Of a stretch of DNA of 64,000 nucleotides, positions 19,647 to 28,364 are shown one piece after another. The stretch is from positions 1 through 64,000 of the forward strand of contig NZ_NBOC01000013.1 in the NCBI RefSeq assembly GCF_002104455.1, written 5' to 3'. The position numbers and the translations under genes were made by a program. Position 1 is the stretch's first letter. Every line of letters starts with the position of its first letter. This DNA comes from Colwellia chukchiensis (lineage in GTDB: Bacteria; Pseudomonadota; Gammaproteobacteria; Enterobacterales; Alteromonadaceae). The notes beneath the pieces are model-generated. The model did no database searches and was not told the DNA's origin. It saw only the letters and a program-made list of their open reading frames with translations.

Positions 19647-20186
19647 ATGAAAATAATTGCATTTGGCGCCAGTTCTAGTACTGAGTCCATTAATAAACAG
19701 CTTGCCAGTTATGCGGCTAAGTTAGCTGAAAAAGCCCAGCCCAATGTTTGTACAGAAATATTGGACTTAAATGATTTTGCCTTACCGCTTTTTAGTCAAG
19801 ATAAAGAAGCCGAGTTAGGACAACCGGCTGCCGCGCAAGCTTTTTACGATAAGCTCAGCAGTAGTGATGCCATTATCATTTCATTTGCCGAGCATAACGG
19901 TAGTTATACCGCCGCCTATAAAAACCTTTTTGATTGGACCTCACGTATCAATCAGCAAGTTTTTCAAAATAAGCCGTTATTACTCTTAGCCACGTCGCCT
20001 GGCCCTGGTGGCGCGAAAAGTGTTTTAGCTAGTGCAACTGACTCGGCTTTTTATTTTGCCGGCGAAGTAATTGCCTCGATCTCTATTCCGAACTTTTTCG
20101 ATAACTTTGATACTAACAGCAAGCGCTTAATCAATGATGAGTATCAGCAGCAAATAATCGCAGCCTTAAACGACTTATTAGCCTAG
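19647..20186 (+). CDS. NAD(P)H-dependent FMN reductase (flavodoxin-like)
   Basis: 179 residues of the NADPH-dependent FMN reductase family. The N-terminal phosphate loop is FGASSSTESINKQLASYA. The middle motif SFAEHNGSYTAAYKNLFDW corresponds to the P-E-Y-N-x-S-x-P-x-x-x-K-N-x-x-D-W signature, but with Phe-Ala-Glu-His-Asn in place of the usual Pro-Glu-Tyr-Asn. ATSPGPGGAKSVL is the second FMN-contacting loop. Such enzymes transfer electrons from NAD(P)H to flavin, quinones or chromate. The physiological acceptor is unknown. A single gene. Confidence 0.85.
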   Translation: MKIIAFGASSSTESINKQLASYAAKLAEKAQPNVCTEILDLNDFALPLFSQDKEAELGQPAAAQAFYDKLSSSDAIIISFAEHNGSYTAAYKNLFDWTSRINQQVFQNKPLLLLATSPGPGGAKSVLASATDSAFYFAGEVIASISIPNFFDNFDTNSKRLINDEYQQQIIAALNDLLA

Positions 20187-20222
20187 AGCCAAGTGCTTGC
20201 TGTCGGCTAAAAGGTCTTCAAC

Positions 20223-20516
20223 TCAAGCACCTGCGCAGCTACGGAAATAATTACCTTTCGGTGGTGAGCCAAATAAGCTCATCGCCGCTTGCATATCGTC
20301 TTGTGGATAATTCGTCAGTGCCAGCTGATGGCTTTCAATGCAGTCCCAACGCTCGATGATCATAAACTGATCGCCATGTTGATGATGCTTTAGCAACTCA
20401 CAACTGATACAACCTTTTGCCGCCGAAATATAAGGCACTAAGCTTTGCAAAAAGCGAAACAGCTCGGCCGATTTACCGGCAGCAGCCACAAATTCATTGA
20501 CCCTTACTATATTCAT
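20223..20516 (-). CDS. Antibiotic biosynthesis monooxygenase (ABM) domain protein
   Basis: 97 residues forming one ABM ferredoxin-like domain: MNIVRVNEFVAAAGKSAELF.., ..AKGCISCELLKHHQHGDQFMIIERWD.., then an HQLALTNYP helix. Small ABM proteins are often cofactor-free quinol or haem-related monooxygenases, but catalysis is unproven here. AAGGGGG precedes the ATG. It is the last gene of a three-gene minus-strand cluster with the formyltransferase-like gene 15 bases upstream. Confidence 0.8.
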   Translation of the reverse strand: MNIVRVNEFVAAAGKSAELFRFLQSLVPYISAAKGCISCELLKHHQHGDQFMIIERWDCIESHQLALTNYPQDDMQAAMSLFGSPPKGNYFRSCAGA

Positions 20517-20531
20517 TTTGCCCCCTTTGGC

Positions 20532-21335
20532 TTAACGCGATATTTGCTCATTATCATGGTGCTCTGTGAGCAACTTTATCAAAGCTTGCGGTTCGTACAA
20601 AGCACCACACTGACGAATAAAGCGATTAACTTGCTCGGCATCAGGAAAGCTATAATATTGCCCTTGCGATGCTTGTTTTGTGGTACTTAGCGCTTTACCG
20701 CTTGCTATGCCTGTTATTGCTTTGCTTAGCAATTGACAACCGCCAATATATAACGACAATACATGCCAAAGGTAACAGTGGCCTTGTTGTACTGCTAAGC
20801 TTGAATAGCCGATAATATCACCGGTATCTATACTGTTATCATCAATAAAATGTAAGCTTGTCGCCAATTTTTTCTCACCGTTAAGCAGTGCCCAAAACGT
20901 CGCCATAACACCACGATAAGCGGGCAACTGCCCGGAATGTAAATTAATCACACCATGTTTTGCCAAGGCAATTACCGGCGGTTTTAGGATCACCCCATAA
21001 CGAATTGAAATAATTAAATCCGCGGCAGCAGCCTTAATTTTGGCGATGCCTGCTCGGCTATTTATGTCATTTAAGGTGTCGATTGCGATCGGGTATTGCT
21101 GACGAATATCGGCATAGGTTTTGAATGCTGAAGCTGTCTTTGACTGCGCTAGGGCTTGGTAAATACCAGTTTGCTCGAATAAGGCCAGCTCTTGTAGTGC
21201 TTGTGGCCGGGCGCTATTACCGCCAACCTTGCTTGATAAAAACACCTGCACCTGATGTGCAGCTAAGCTTGGTAATAGTAAATTTAGCGCAAAATTACTG
21301 GCAATATCATTATTGAGTAATAAAATAATTTTCAT
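20532..21335 (-). CDS. Formyltransferase-family protein (Fmt-like domain)
   Basis: 267 residues from ATG 21335, preceded by AGGAG at eight bases. The frame extends 13 codons further without support. The catalytic region matches formyltransferases: KHGVINLHSGQLPAYRG supplies the Asn and His, and SIDTGDIIGY supplies the Asp of the Asn-His-Asp triad. The N-terminus (MKIILLLNNDIASNFALNLL) is the Rossmann start. It lacks the C-terminal tRNA-binding domain of methionyl-tRNA formyltransferase, so it more likely formylates a sugar or amino compound with 10-formyl-THF. The neighbours, an acetyltransferase and an ABM protein on the same strand, suggest a small-molecule modification cluster. Confidence 0.75.
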   Translation of the reverse strand: MKIILLLNNDIASNFALNLLLPSLAAHQVQVFLSSKVGGNSARPQALQELALFEQTGIYQALAQSKTASAFKTYADIRQQYPIAIDTLNDINSRAGIAKIKAAAADLIISIRYGVILKPPVIALAKHGVINLHSGQLPAYRGVMATFWALLNGEKKLATSLHFIDDNSIDTGDIIGYSSLAVQQGHCYLWHVLSLYIGGCQLLSKAITGIASGKALSTTKQASQGQYYSFPDAEQVNRFIRQCGALYEPQALIKLLTEHHDNEQISR

Positions 21336-21377
21336 ACAAGGCTCTCCTGATAGCGACTCGATATTTCTGCCCACAGC

Positions 21378-21797
21378 TTATTGAGCAAGCTGTTTCATCA
21401 TATAATACCGACAGCCGGTTTTAGGGTAACCCTGCTGCGACCATTGCACTTGATAACCCTGCTTTTCATAAAACGGTTTAGCTTGAAAGTTTAAGGTATC
21501 AAGTAAGGCTTTATTGCAGCCACGCGCCTGCGCTGCCTGTTCCATTTTGGTCAGTAATTGGCTACCAACATTTTGCCCTCTGAGCGACTCAGCCACCCAT
21601 AAGGTGTTAATCATCAGCCAATCACCAAAGGTGCGGCCAGCCGCCCCCGCTATCACTTGCCCGTTTTCATCAGTTAATTTTACCGCGATAGGTTTACGCT
21701 CGCTAACTTCCCAATGCGCCCAGTTAAATTCGGCAATTTTTTCATCTAAAAATGACACTAACTCTGGCTCAGGGTTCTCCAACACTTCAATATTCAC
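21378..21797 (-). CDS. GNAT-family N-acetyltransferase
   Basis: I start this at GTG 21797 (AGGA six bases upstream), giving 139 residues. The open frame to 21887 adds 30 residues before the domain. The GNAT fold is complete: ..GQVIAGAAGRTFGDWLMINTLWVAESLRGQNVGSQLLTKME.., with the acetyl-CoA loop R-G-Q-N-V-G-S, and ..ARGCNKALLDTLNFQAKPFYEKQGYQV. It transfers an acetyl group to an unknown amine. First gene of the three-gene cluster, with 42 bases before the formyltransferase-like gene. Confidence 0.83.
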   Translation of the reverse strand: MNIEVLENPEPELVSFLDEKIAEFNWAHWEVSERKPIAVKLTDENGQVIAGAAGRTFGDWLMINTLWVAESLRGQNVGSQLLTKMEQAAQARGCNKALLDTLNFQAKPFYEKQGYQVQWSQQGYPKTGCRYYMMKQLAQ

Positions 21798-21935
21798 GCC
21801 TTTTCCTATATCACCTTGCTTTACTGAGTTGAGTATAACGAGTTTTAATTTAGTTAAGCTAGCGCTAAATCCTACGTTCAACAACATAGCCTTAGGCTAA
21901 GCGGTAACTTTGTGGTCATAATGTTGACCACTATA

Positions 21936-21969
21936 AAAATAAAAAACCCGGAAACTTCCGGGCTTTTTT
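21936..21969 (-). terminator. Bidirectional terminator after the amidohydrolase gene
   Basis: CCCGGA/TCCGGG stem with AACT loop, flanked by a run of A residues on the left and T residues on the right, so it can end transcription from either side. It lies 20 bases past the amidohydrolase stop codon. Confidence 0.85.
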
Positions 21970-21989
21970 ATCGAGTTCAACAACAACGC

Positions 21990-24900
21990 TTATTGTTCAA
22001 AGTAGAATTTTTCACGCTTATTGTCATAGTTCCCCACTTCATGCATGGTTTCAGCGTCGTATAAACGACCATTGATCATGGTATAGACGACTCTATCTGA
22101 TAACCGTATGTCTGAACTTACGTCACCATCGACCACTAAAATATCGGCCAATTTACCGGCTTTTAAAGAACCAAGCTGGCTCGCTAAGCCTAAGGTTTTT
22201 GCTGGCGCGATCGTGGCGGTACGAATCGCTTCAAGTGGCGTCATGCCACCTTGGGCCATCATCCACATCTCCCAGTGCATGGCTAAACCTTCACGCTGAC
22301 CATGACCACCGGCATTGACCACTACCCCTAAGTCTTGTAACTCTTTTGCGACTTTCGCAACGTTAATGTGGTTGTAATGATGATGTGGCGCTTTAGTGCG
22401 ACGCATAGAGCGTGGATCTAAAAACTCGCTAGGCACATATTTGCTTAAGCGCGGATGCTGCCAAACATCTGTGGTGTCATACCAGTAATGCTCGCCTGAG
22501 ATACCGCCATAAGCAACTCCCATAGTTGGCGTGTAAGCCATCTCAGATTGTGACCATAATTGTTTAATATCGTCATAAATCTTGGCGGTAGAAATTGAGT
22601 GCTCTAAGGTAGTATGGCCATCAACTATCATCGACAAGTTGTGTTGTAGCAATGAGCCACCTTCTGGTACCACTAAAATATCGGCTTCACGCGCTGCTTG
22701 TACCATTTGTTGACGTTGATCACGACGCGGTTGGTTATAGCTTTTCACACTAAAGGCGCCGGCTTTCTTTAAGCGTTGCACATGAAATTTAGCATCGTCT
22801 AAGCTGTCAACATGTGAGGTATAGCCTGCCAATGTCGCACCGTATAAAATACGGCCAGTGGAGAATAAACGTGGCGCGACAATGGCACCGGCTTTTTGCA
22901 TTTCACTGGCGGCGAAAAAGGTCGAGGTATCATTAGATGGATCATGTATCGTGGTGACACCTAAGGCTAAACCGGCATAGTTTTTCCAGTTTTGCTGTGG
23001 AATAATCTCACTACTCCCTTGTGGTCCGTGGGCATGGGCATCAATTAAGCCTGGCATAATAGATTTACCCGTGACATCAATCACCTTGGCATTGGCGGGC
23101 ACATCCACTTGCCCTTGTTCGCCAACGGCAATAATTTTATTACCTTCAACCACAACTACGCCGTTTTCAATGACTTGCTCGCCTTCCATGGTGATAACTT
23201 TACCGCCAACAAAGGCCACACGACCTGAGGGTTTATCGGCTTTTTCTTTAAAGCCTAAGTACGTTTTTAGTGGCGCTGTTTCTGCTGAGGCTTCGCTGGT
23301 GATATCAAAAAGACCCGCAACGCTCGCTTGGTATAGATCCGGCCCTAAGCTCCAGTACAAGGCATTGGACTTGCCATTCCAATTAATACTTTCACCCGCA
23401 CGAACCGATAGTTTTTTCACTGGCAAATTTTTCGCATCCGGTCCAATATCAATCACCTGACCGCGTTCAACAAAAGGCGTGACAAACACTTTAAAACGCT
23501 CAGCAAAGGCTAAGTACTTTCCATCTGGCGAAACTTTATATTCAGTGGCAAATTTACCTTGATATAAGGGTTGCTCTTTCGCTGAGGTACTGCTGCTGTC
23601 GAGGTTAATTGCCACTAGCTGTGGTGTTTCACCATTGCGCAACACATAAATACGGTCGTTATCTGCGCCAAAATGTGGCGATAAGCCTGACTCAGTAATT
23701 AATTTTGGTTCGCCACCTTTGCTGCTAACGGTATAAACGCCGGTATTTAAGCCCCAGCTTGGATCGGTAATATAGCCGCCAGATACCTTGCGATAAACCA
23801 CAGTTTTACCGTCTGGTGAAAAGCTCGGCTCTATGTACTTACCCGGCTCGCTAGTTAATACCCGGCTTTTACCGCCGCGGCTCGATACCATGCGAATATC
23901 ACCCTGTGCTTTATCATCCCAGGTGCTATAAACCACATATTTACCATCGCGTGAAAAACTTGGATTTAAGGCAAACGCCGAGTTCTTTTTCGTTAAGCGC
24001 TTGGCTTTACCTTTCACTTTACCGTCACTAATGCTGCGCAGGTAAATATGCCCCATAGACTCATACACCACTTTGCGTCCATCGGGTGATATTTCTACAT
24101 CACGCAACATTTTCACGTCAAATTCATCTTGATCTATATCTTGTTGAAAACGTAACGCGGTTTGAATTTTCTTTTCCGTTTTAACATGGAACGGGATCAC
24201 GCTTGTTGTTTTGCTTTTTAAGTCCAGCTTATTGATCTGACCGCCTGACCAAAACACCATGCCTTTGCTATTGGGTAACCATGCCATATTGGGGTAAACA
24301 CCGTGAATGGCCCAGGTTTCTTGCATATCGCGATCTAAGTCTTCATAAATTAAGGTTTCTTTGCCACTTTTTAAGTCATACAAATATAAGTTAGATTTAA
24401 AGTCATCACGGCTAATAAAGGCTAAGTATTTACCATCGGGGGAAGGTACTGGACGAATCGCGCCACCTTTACCTTCAACCACTACTTTGATCTCACCTGT
24501 AGCTAGCTCTAAACGCTTAATTTTATAAATGCCTTTTTCAGAGTCTTTACTGTAGTGGAAGGTTTTACCTGGTGTGGCATCTTGCGAAAAATAGACATAT
24601 TTGCCATCGTGAGAAAAGGCCGGTTCGCCTAAGTCTTTTTGCTGATTAGGTCGCTTAGTGAGCATAACCCCATCACCACCGGTTTTATGATACATCCATA
24701 CCTCACCCGCGCCGAGTGAACGCGAACCGGTAAAGTGTTTACGACCTACAAGGTAATTACCGTCAGGTGACCATGCTGGGCTGTTAAGTAAGCGAAAGCT
24801 TTCGCTACTAACGGCTTTCCCTTCACTGCCATCGGCTTTCATAATCCAAAGATTGTCGCCACCGTCTTCATCAGAGGTAAAAGCAATATATTGACCATCA

Positions 24901-25220
24901 GGGCTAAAGCGCGGCTGCATTTGCCAAGCAATATCTGTCATTAACGCTTTTGCTTCACCGCCTTCAATCGGTAAGGTGTAAATGTCACCTAGTAAATCAA
25001 ACACTAAGGTTTTACCGTCAGGGCTAATATCCACGTTCATCCAAGTACCTTGGCGCACGTCAATTTTTGCGGTGCTAAATTCACCTTGGGGATTGTTTAC
25101 CGACCACTTGGCTGTCGTGGCGTTTACAACATTGTTTTCAGCAAAGGCATGTTGCGCTGTGCCTAGGGTCATGGCAACGGCCAATGCAATCGATGAGACT
25201 CGAGCAATAATATTAGACAT
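21990..25220 (-). CDS. Secreted TolB-like beta-propeller amidohydrolase
   Basis: 1076 residues with a signal peptide (..IALAVAMTLGTAQHAFA, cleaved about residue 27). Residues about 45-650 are WD40/PD40 propeller repeats with recurring S-P-D-G-K motifs. Residues about 665-1060 form an amidohydrolase barrel: GKSIMPGLIDAHAHGPQG has the His-x-His metal motif, GHTTLEHSI and NAGGHGQREG supply later ligands, and ..ADILVVDGD.. ends the barrel. This layout is common in marine Alteromonadales and is linked to extracellular or periplasmic peptide/prolidase-like hydrolysis, but the substrate is unproven. A single gene with its own terminator. Confidence 0.88.
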   Translation of the reverse strand: MSNIIARVSSIALAVAMTLGTAQHAFAENNVVNATTAKWSVNNPQGEFSTAKIDVRQGTWMNVDISPDGKTLVFDLLGDIYTLPIEGGEAKALMTDIAWQMQPRFSPDGQYIAFTSDEDGGDNLWIMKADGSEGKAVSSESFRLLNSPAWSPDGNYLVGRKHFTGSRSLGAGEVWMYHKTGGDGVMLTKRPNQQKDLGEPAFSHDGKYVYFSQDATPGKTFHYSKDSEKGIYKIKRLELATGEIKVVVEGKGGAIRPVPSPDGKYLAFISRDDFKSNLYLYDLKSGKETLIYEDLDRDMQETWAIHGVYPNMAWLPNSKGMVFWSGGQINKLDLKSKTTSVIPFHVKTEKKIQTALRFQQDIDQDEFDVKMLRDVEISPDGRKVVYESMGHIYLRSISDGKVKGKAKRLTKKNSAFALNPSFSRDGKYVVYSTWDDKAQGDIRMVSSRGGKSRVLTSEPGKYIEPSFSPDGKTVVYRKVSGGYITDPSWGLNTGVYTVSSKGGEPKLITESGLSPHFGADNDRIYVLRNGETPQLVAINLDSSSTSAKEQPLYQGKFATEYKVSPDGKYLAFAERFKVFVTPFVERGQVIDIGPDAKNLPVKKLSVRAGESINWNGKSNALYWSLGPDLYQASVAGLFDITSEASAETAPLKTYLGFKEKADKPSGRVAFVGGKVITMEGEQVIENGVVVVEGNKIIAVGEQGQVDVPANAKVIDVTGKSIMPGLIDAHAHGPQGSSEIIPQQNWKNYAGLALGVTTIHDPSNDTSTFFAASEMQKAGAIVAPRLFSTGRILYGATLAGYTSHVDSLDDAKFHVQRLKKAGAFSVKSYNQPRRDQRQQMVQAAREADILVVPEGGSLLQHNLSMIVDGHTTLEHSISTAKIYDDIKQLWSQSEMAYTPTMGVAYGGISGEHYWYDTTDVWQHPRLSKYVPSEFLDPRSMRRTKAPHHHYNHINVAKVAKELQDLGVVVNAGGHGQREGLAMHWEMWMMAQGGMTPLEAIRTATIAPAKTLGLASQLGSLKAGKLADILVVDGDVSSDIRLSDRVVYTMINGRLYDAETMHEVGNYDNKREKFYFEQ

Positions 25221-25592
25221 TTTAGTTAACCTAATCAGTTAGTTATCAACCTATCGCGTCATAATCGTTTTTGATATTACGCTAAACTACGATAGCTTAT
25301 AGTTAATCCCCTACTAAAGCACATCAAAGGGATAAATTTAAGCCTGATGCGATAAATGGCGGGTATTTGCGGTTCAATGCCTATTTATGACCATTGACGC
25401 TTCTGTAGTCTTTGCCCAGCTGCACAACCAGTATCACTTATTATCACTAAACTGCAGAAAAAATAGACTATTTTTTATTTTTCAGTATGGTAGAGGTATC
25501 AAGGTGATTAAATTTCTCATTTATAGCTGGCGACTGGTTTACCAACCGAGCATGGCTATGTGGGTTTAACAATAAAAACGGGGATGTTATTG
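25221..25592. other. Intergenic region with no supported gene
   Basis: About 370 bases between divergent genes. A 60-codon frame at 25387-25569 has no ribosome site and reads like chance sequence. No repeat or operator stands out. Confidence 0.4.
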
Positions 25593-25886
25593 ATGGAAAG
25601 ACTAAAAGAAGCCCAAGCGAACTTAATTGCGACCTATTCACTCTATAACGCTGCCAGTGAAAAAGCCTTACCGGAAATTGATGTTGATGATAGCGAAACC
25701 TTAAAAGCCTTGCTAGACGTGATTAAAAACAGAGAAGCGATTGCCTATGTGCAAAAAGCGAAAAAAACCATTCCTAGCGAAGTGTCAGAATTAAAGCGCT
25801 TACTGGCCGATGTCATGCTATTACTTGACGGGGTTGATATTAAAGCCATTAAAGCGAACAGTAAGCAAGTGGCCAAAGCCGATTAA
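25593..25886 (+). CDS. Small conserved-looking hypothetical protein
   Basis: A 97-residue soluble protein from ATG 25593 (MERLKEAQANLIATYSLYNA..), which has GGGG at nine bases. GTG 25560 and ATG 25584 are alternative starts with poorer ribosome sites. It is highly helical and charged, with a probable helical hairpin in the second half (..KKTIPSEVSELKRLLADVMLLLDG..). I do not recognise the family. It is followed by a long hairpin. Codon use matches the neighbours, so I take it as a real gene. Confidence 0.65.
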   Translation: MERLKEAQANLIATYSLYNAASEKALPEIDVDDSETLKALLDVIKNREAIAYVQKAKKTIPSEVSELKRLLADVMLLLDGVDIKAIKANSKQVAKAD

Positions 25887-25914
25887 CCTCACCGCATTGA
25901 TGCATTTTAACCTT

Positions 25915-25962
25915 TTGATAGTCGCGCTTTATTCAAGGCACTGAATAACTAGCGACTATCAA
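25915..25962. terminator. Long nested hairpin between convergent genes
   Basis: An 11-bp perfect outer stem (TTGATAGTCGC/GCGACTATCAA) encloses a 7-bp inner stem (TTATTCA/TGAATAA). It lies between the small hypothetical gene and ubiX. No T-run follows, so it may be a weak bidirectional terminator. Confidence 0.5.
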
Positions 25963-26043
25963 CATAGCAACCTGCAAACCGGTATTAACTTAAGCTGCGC
26001 ATTTAGCCACCAACACGGTGCGATGGCTAGCCTTTGACCGCAG

Positions 26044-26715
26044 TTATAGTTTTAGGTTTTTGCTGATGGCGCTTTGTTGATAACCCCAACGCGGCATTAT
26101 GCTTTGGGCTATGTTTAAATGATCCAATAAGCGGCCAACCATAAAATCGATTAAATCATTTATCGACTCGGGCTGATGATAAAACCCCGGTGACGCGGGC
26201 ATTATGGTGACGCCCATTTGTGATAACGACAACATATTTTGCAAATGAATAGTGGAATACGGTGTTTCGCGCGGCACTAAAATTAATTGACCGCGCTCTT
26301 TAATCACCACATCGGCGGCCCGCTCAATTAAATTGTCACTCATGCCTTGACTGATCGCCGCTAGCGTACCGGTTGAGCAAGGGCAAACCACCATAGTTTT
26401 TGGCGCCGCAGAGCCAGAAGCTACCGGTGAAAACCACTGCTCTTTACCAAACACAATAATCTGTTCGGCTTGGGCGTTAAATTTTTCAATCAAAAACTGA
26501 CTTGCTGCTGCCGGCGAGCTCGGCAACTTAAGCCCCACTTCAGTGTCAAATACCACGCGTGCCGCACTAGAGCACAATAAATACACTTGATAATTGGCCG
26601 CCAGCAAACACTCTAACAAGCGCAGTGCATAAGCCGAGCCTGAAGCGCCGGTTATGGCTAAGGTTATTTTATGATCAAATGTTTGCGTATTGCTTATTGT
26701 TGCTTGATTGTGCAC
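26044..26715 (-). CDS. ubiX: Flavin prenyltransferase
   Basis: Makes prenylated FMN, the cofactor of the UbiD decarboxylase in ubiquinone synthesis. 223 residues. The flavoprotein start is [21 protein letters not shown], and the FMN/prenyl-phosphate site includes [26 protein letters not shown] and [21 protein letters not shown]. The N-terminus carries about 15 extra residues ahead of the fold, with no better start downstream. It follows mpl by 42 bases on the same strand, forming a likely two-gene operon. ubiD is not in the window. Confidence 0.95.
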   Translation of the reverse strand: MHNQATISNTQTFDHKITLAITGASGSAYALRLLECLLAANYQVYLLCSSAARVVFDTEVGLKLPSSPAAASQFLIEKFNAQAEQIIVFGKEQWFSPVASGSAAPKTMVVCPCSTGTLAAISQGMSDNLIERAADVVIKERGQLILVPRETPYSTIHLQNMLSLSQMGVTIMPASPGFYHQPESINDLIDFMVGRLLDHLNIAQSIMPRWGYQQSAISKNLKL

Positions 26716-26757
26716 GTTTTCACCTTAAAAAAGCTTAATAGAGTATCTTGCCACAGC

Positions 26758-28134
26758 CTAATGACTAACATTGGCCAATGCCGATAACAGTTTATCATGA
26801 ATGCCACCAAAACCCCCGTTGCTCATCACCACTATCGTATCACCGGCTTGCACTTGGCTGCTGATCTCACGCACAAGCTGATCAATATCTTGGCTGACAT
26901 AACAAGGCTGCTGACAATCAGCAATTAAGGCTTGTACTGACCATTGCACTTGCGCGCCTTGATAGACAAACACCAGATCGGCTTCGGCAAGCGATGCCGC
27001 CAAGGTATCTTTATGTACCCCTGACTTCATGGTGTTTGATCTTGGCTCTAATACCGCAATCAGCCGTTTTTTACTGCCAACATGGGCGCGCAGTCCGGCT
27101 AAAGTTTTCTCGATCGCCGTCGGGTGATGGGCAAAATCGTCAAAAACCCGCACTTGCTTAACTTCACCTTTTAATTCCAATCTGCGCTTGGTATTGATAA
27201 AGCTTGCTAACGCATCAATAGCAACTGTGCTTGGCACACCAGCATGACGCGCCGCAGCAATGGCCATTAATCCGTTTTCAATATTAAAATCGCCAATTAA
27301 TGACCAATTAACTTGGCCTTGCACTTGACCTTGAAAGCTGACGATAAATTCACTGCCATCAGGGCAGCACTTTTGCGCATGCCAACCCGCCAACTTGTGG
27401 TCATCATCAACACTGAATTCGTTGGCTGTCCAACAGCCCATCGCCAGCGTATCATTAATCGCTTGCGCATTCTTCGGTGATAAAATAAGGCCATTACTTG
27501 GCACCATACGCACCAAGTGATGAAACTGGCGTTGAATATCACTTAAGTCATTAAAAATATCGGCATGATCAAACTCTAAATTATTGATCACCAACGTATT
27601 AGGACGATAATGCACAAACTTAGAGCGTTTATCGAAAAACGCGGTATCGTATTCATCGGCTTCAATGACAAAAAACGGCGCTTGACCTAAACGGGCAGAA
27701 CGATCAAAGTTTTGCGGTACCCCCCCTATTAAATAACCTGGCTCCATCCCTGCATACTGCAAAATCCAGGCTAGCATGGAGCTAGTGGTAGTTTTGCCAT
27801 GAGTGCCTGATACTGCTAATACCCAACGATCTTTTAGCACATTGTCTAATAACCACTGCGGGCCAGAGGTATAGGGAATGTTGCGATCCAGTATATATTC
27901 AACCATCACATTACCGCGCGCCATAGCATTACCGATAATCACCAAATCAGGCTCATCAGCTAAATGTTCAATGTCATAGCCTGACTTTAATTCAATACCC
28001 AGCTGCGCAAGTTGGGTGCTCATGGGTGGATAAACATTGGCGTCGCAACCGGAAACACGAAATCCCATTTGCTTGGCAATGGCGGCAATACCGCCCATAA
28101 AGGTGCCGCAAATGCCTAAAATATGAAGGTGCAT
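26758..28134 (-). CDS. mpl: UDP-MurNAc:L-Ala-gamma-D-Glu-mDAP ligase (murein recycling)
   Basis: Recycles cell-wall tripeptide by joining it to UDP-N-acetylmuramate in the cytoplasm. 458 residues (E. coli Mpl 457). It has a Mur-ligase N-domain beginning MHLHILGICGTFMGGIAAIAK, the ATP loop SGTHGKTTTSSMLAWIL (about residues 109-125), ..FFVIEADEYDTAFFDKRSKF and a C-domain with DDFAHHPTAIEKTLAGLR. All family landmarks are intact. First gene of the operon with ubiX. Confidence 0.96.
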   Translation of the reverse strand: MHLHILGICGTFMGGIAAIAKQMGFRVSGCDANVYPPMSTQLAQLGIELKSGYDIEHLADEPDLVIIGNAMARGNVMVEYILDRNIPYTSGPQWLLDNVLKDRWVLAVSGTHGKTTTSSMLAWILQYAGMEPGYLIGGVPQNFDRSARLGQAPFFVIEADEYDTAFFDKRSKFVHYRPNTLVINNLEFDHADIFNDLSDIQRQFHHLVRMVPSNGLILSPKNAQAINDTLAMGCWTANEFSVDDDHKLAGWHAQKCCPDGSEFIVSFQGQVQGQVNWSLIGDFNIENGLMAIAAARHAGVPSTVAIDALASFINTKRRLELKGEVKQVRVFDDFAHHPTAIEKTLAGLRAHVGSKKRLIAVLEPRSNTMKSGVHKDTLAASLAEADLVFVYQGAQVQWSVQALIADCQQPCYVSQDIDQLVREISSQVQAGDTIVVMSNGGFGGIHDKLLSALANVSH

Positions 28135-28364
28135 AAAAAACTCTATTGTTGCGCGCCTTGACGACTCAGATCAATTGACGCATTGGTTGAACTTACTATC
28201 GGCTCAATATACCTCAAACCCAACAAAATACATATTGCAAAGTCATGACTTTTTACCCACTATCATAGCCATAGAAGGCTATTAAAAAAGCGCCACAAGT
28301 TTGCGTTTTCAGCGGTTTACAGGTCATAATCCTACTTTGCAGCCGATACCAGTTAAGGAAATAA

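Noticed and set aside
25387-25569. 60-codon open frame between the amidohydrolase gene and the small hypothetical gene
   Set aside because: No ribosome site and no sensible domain or signal; the residue mix looks like translated intergenic DNA.
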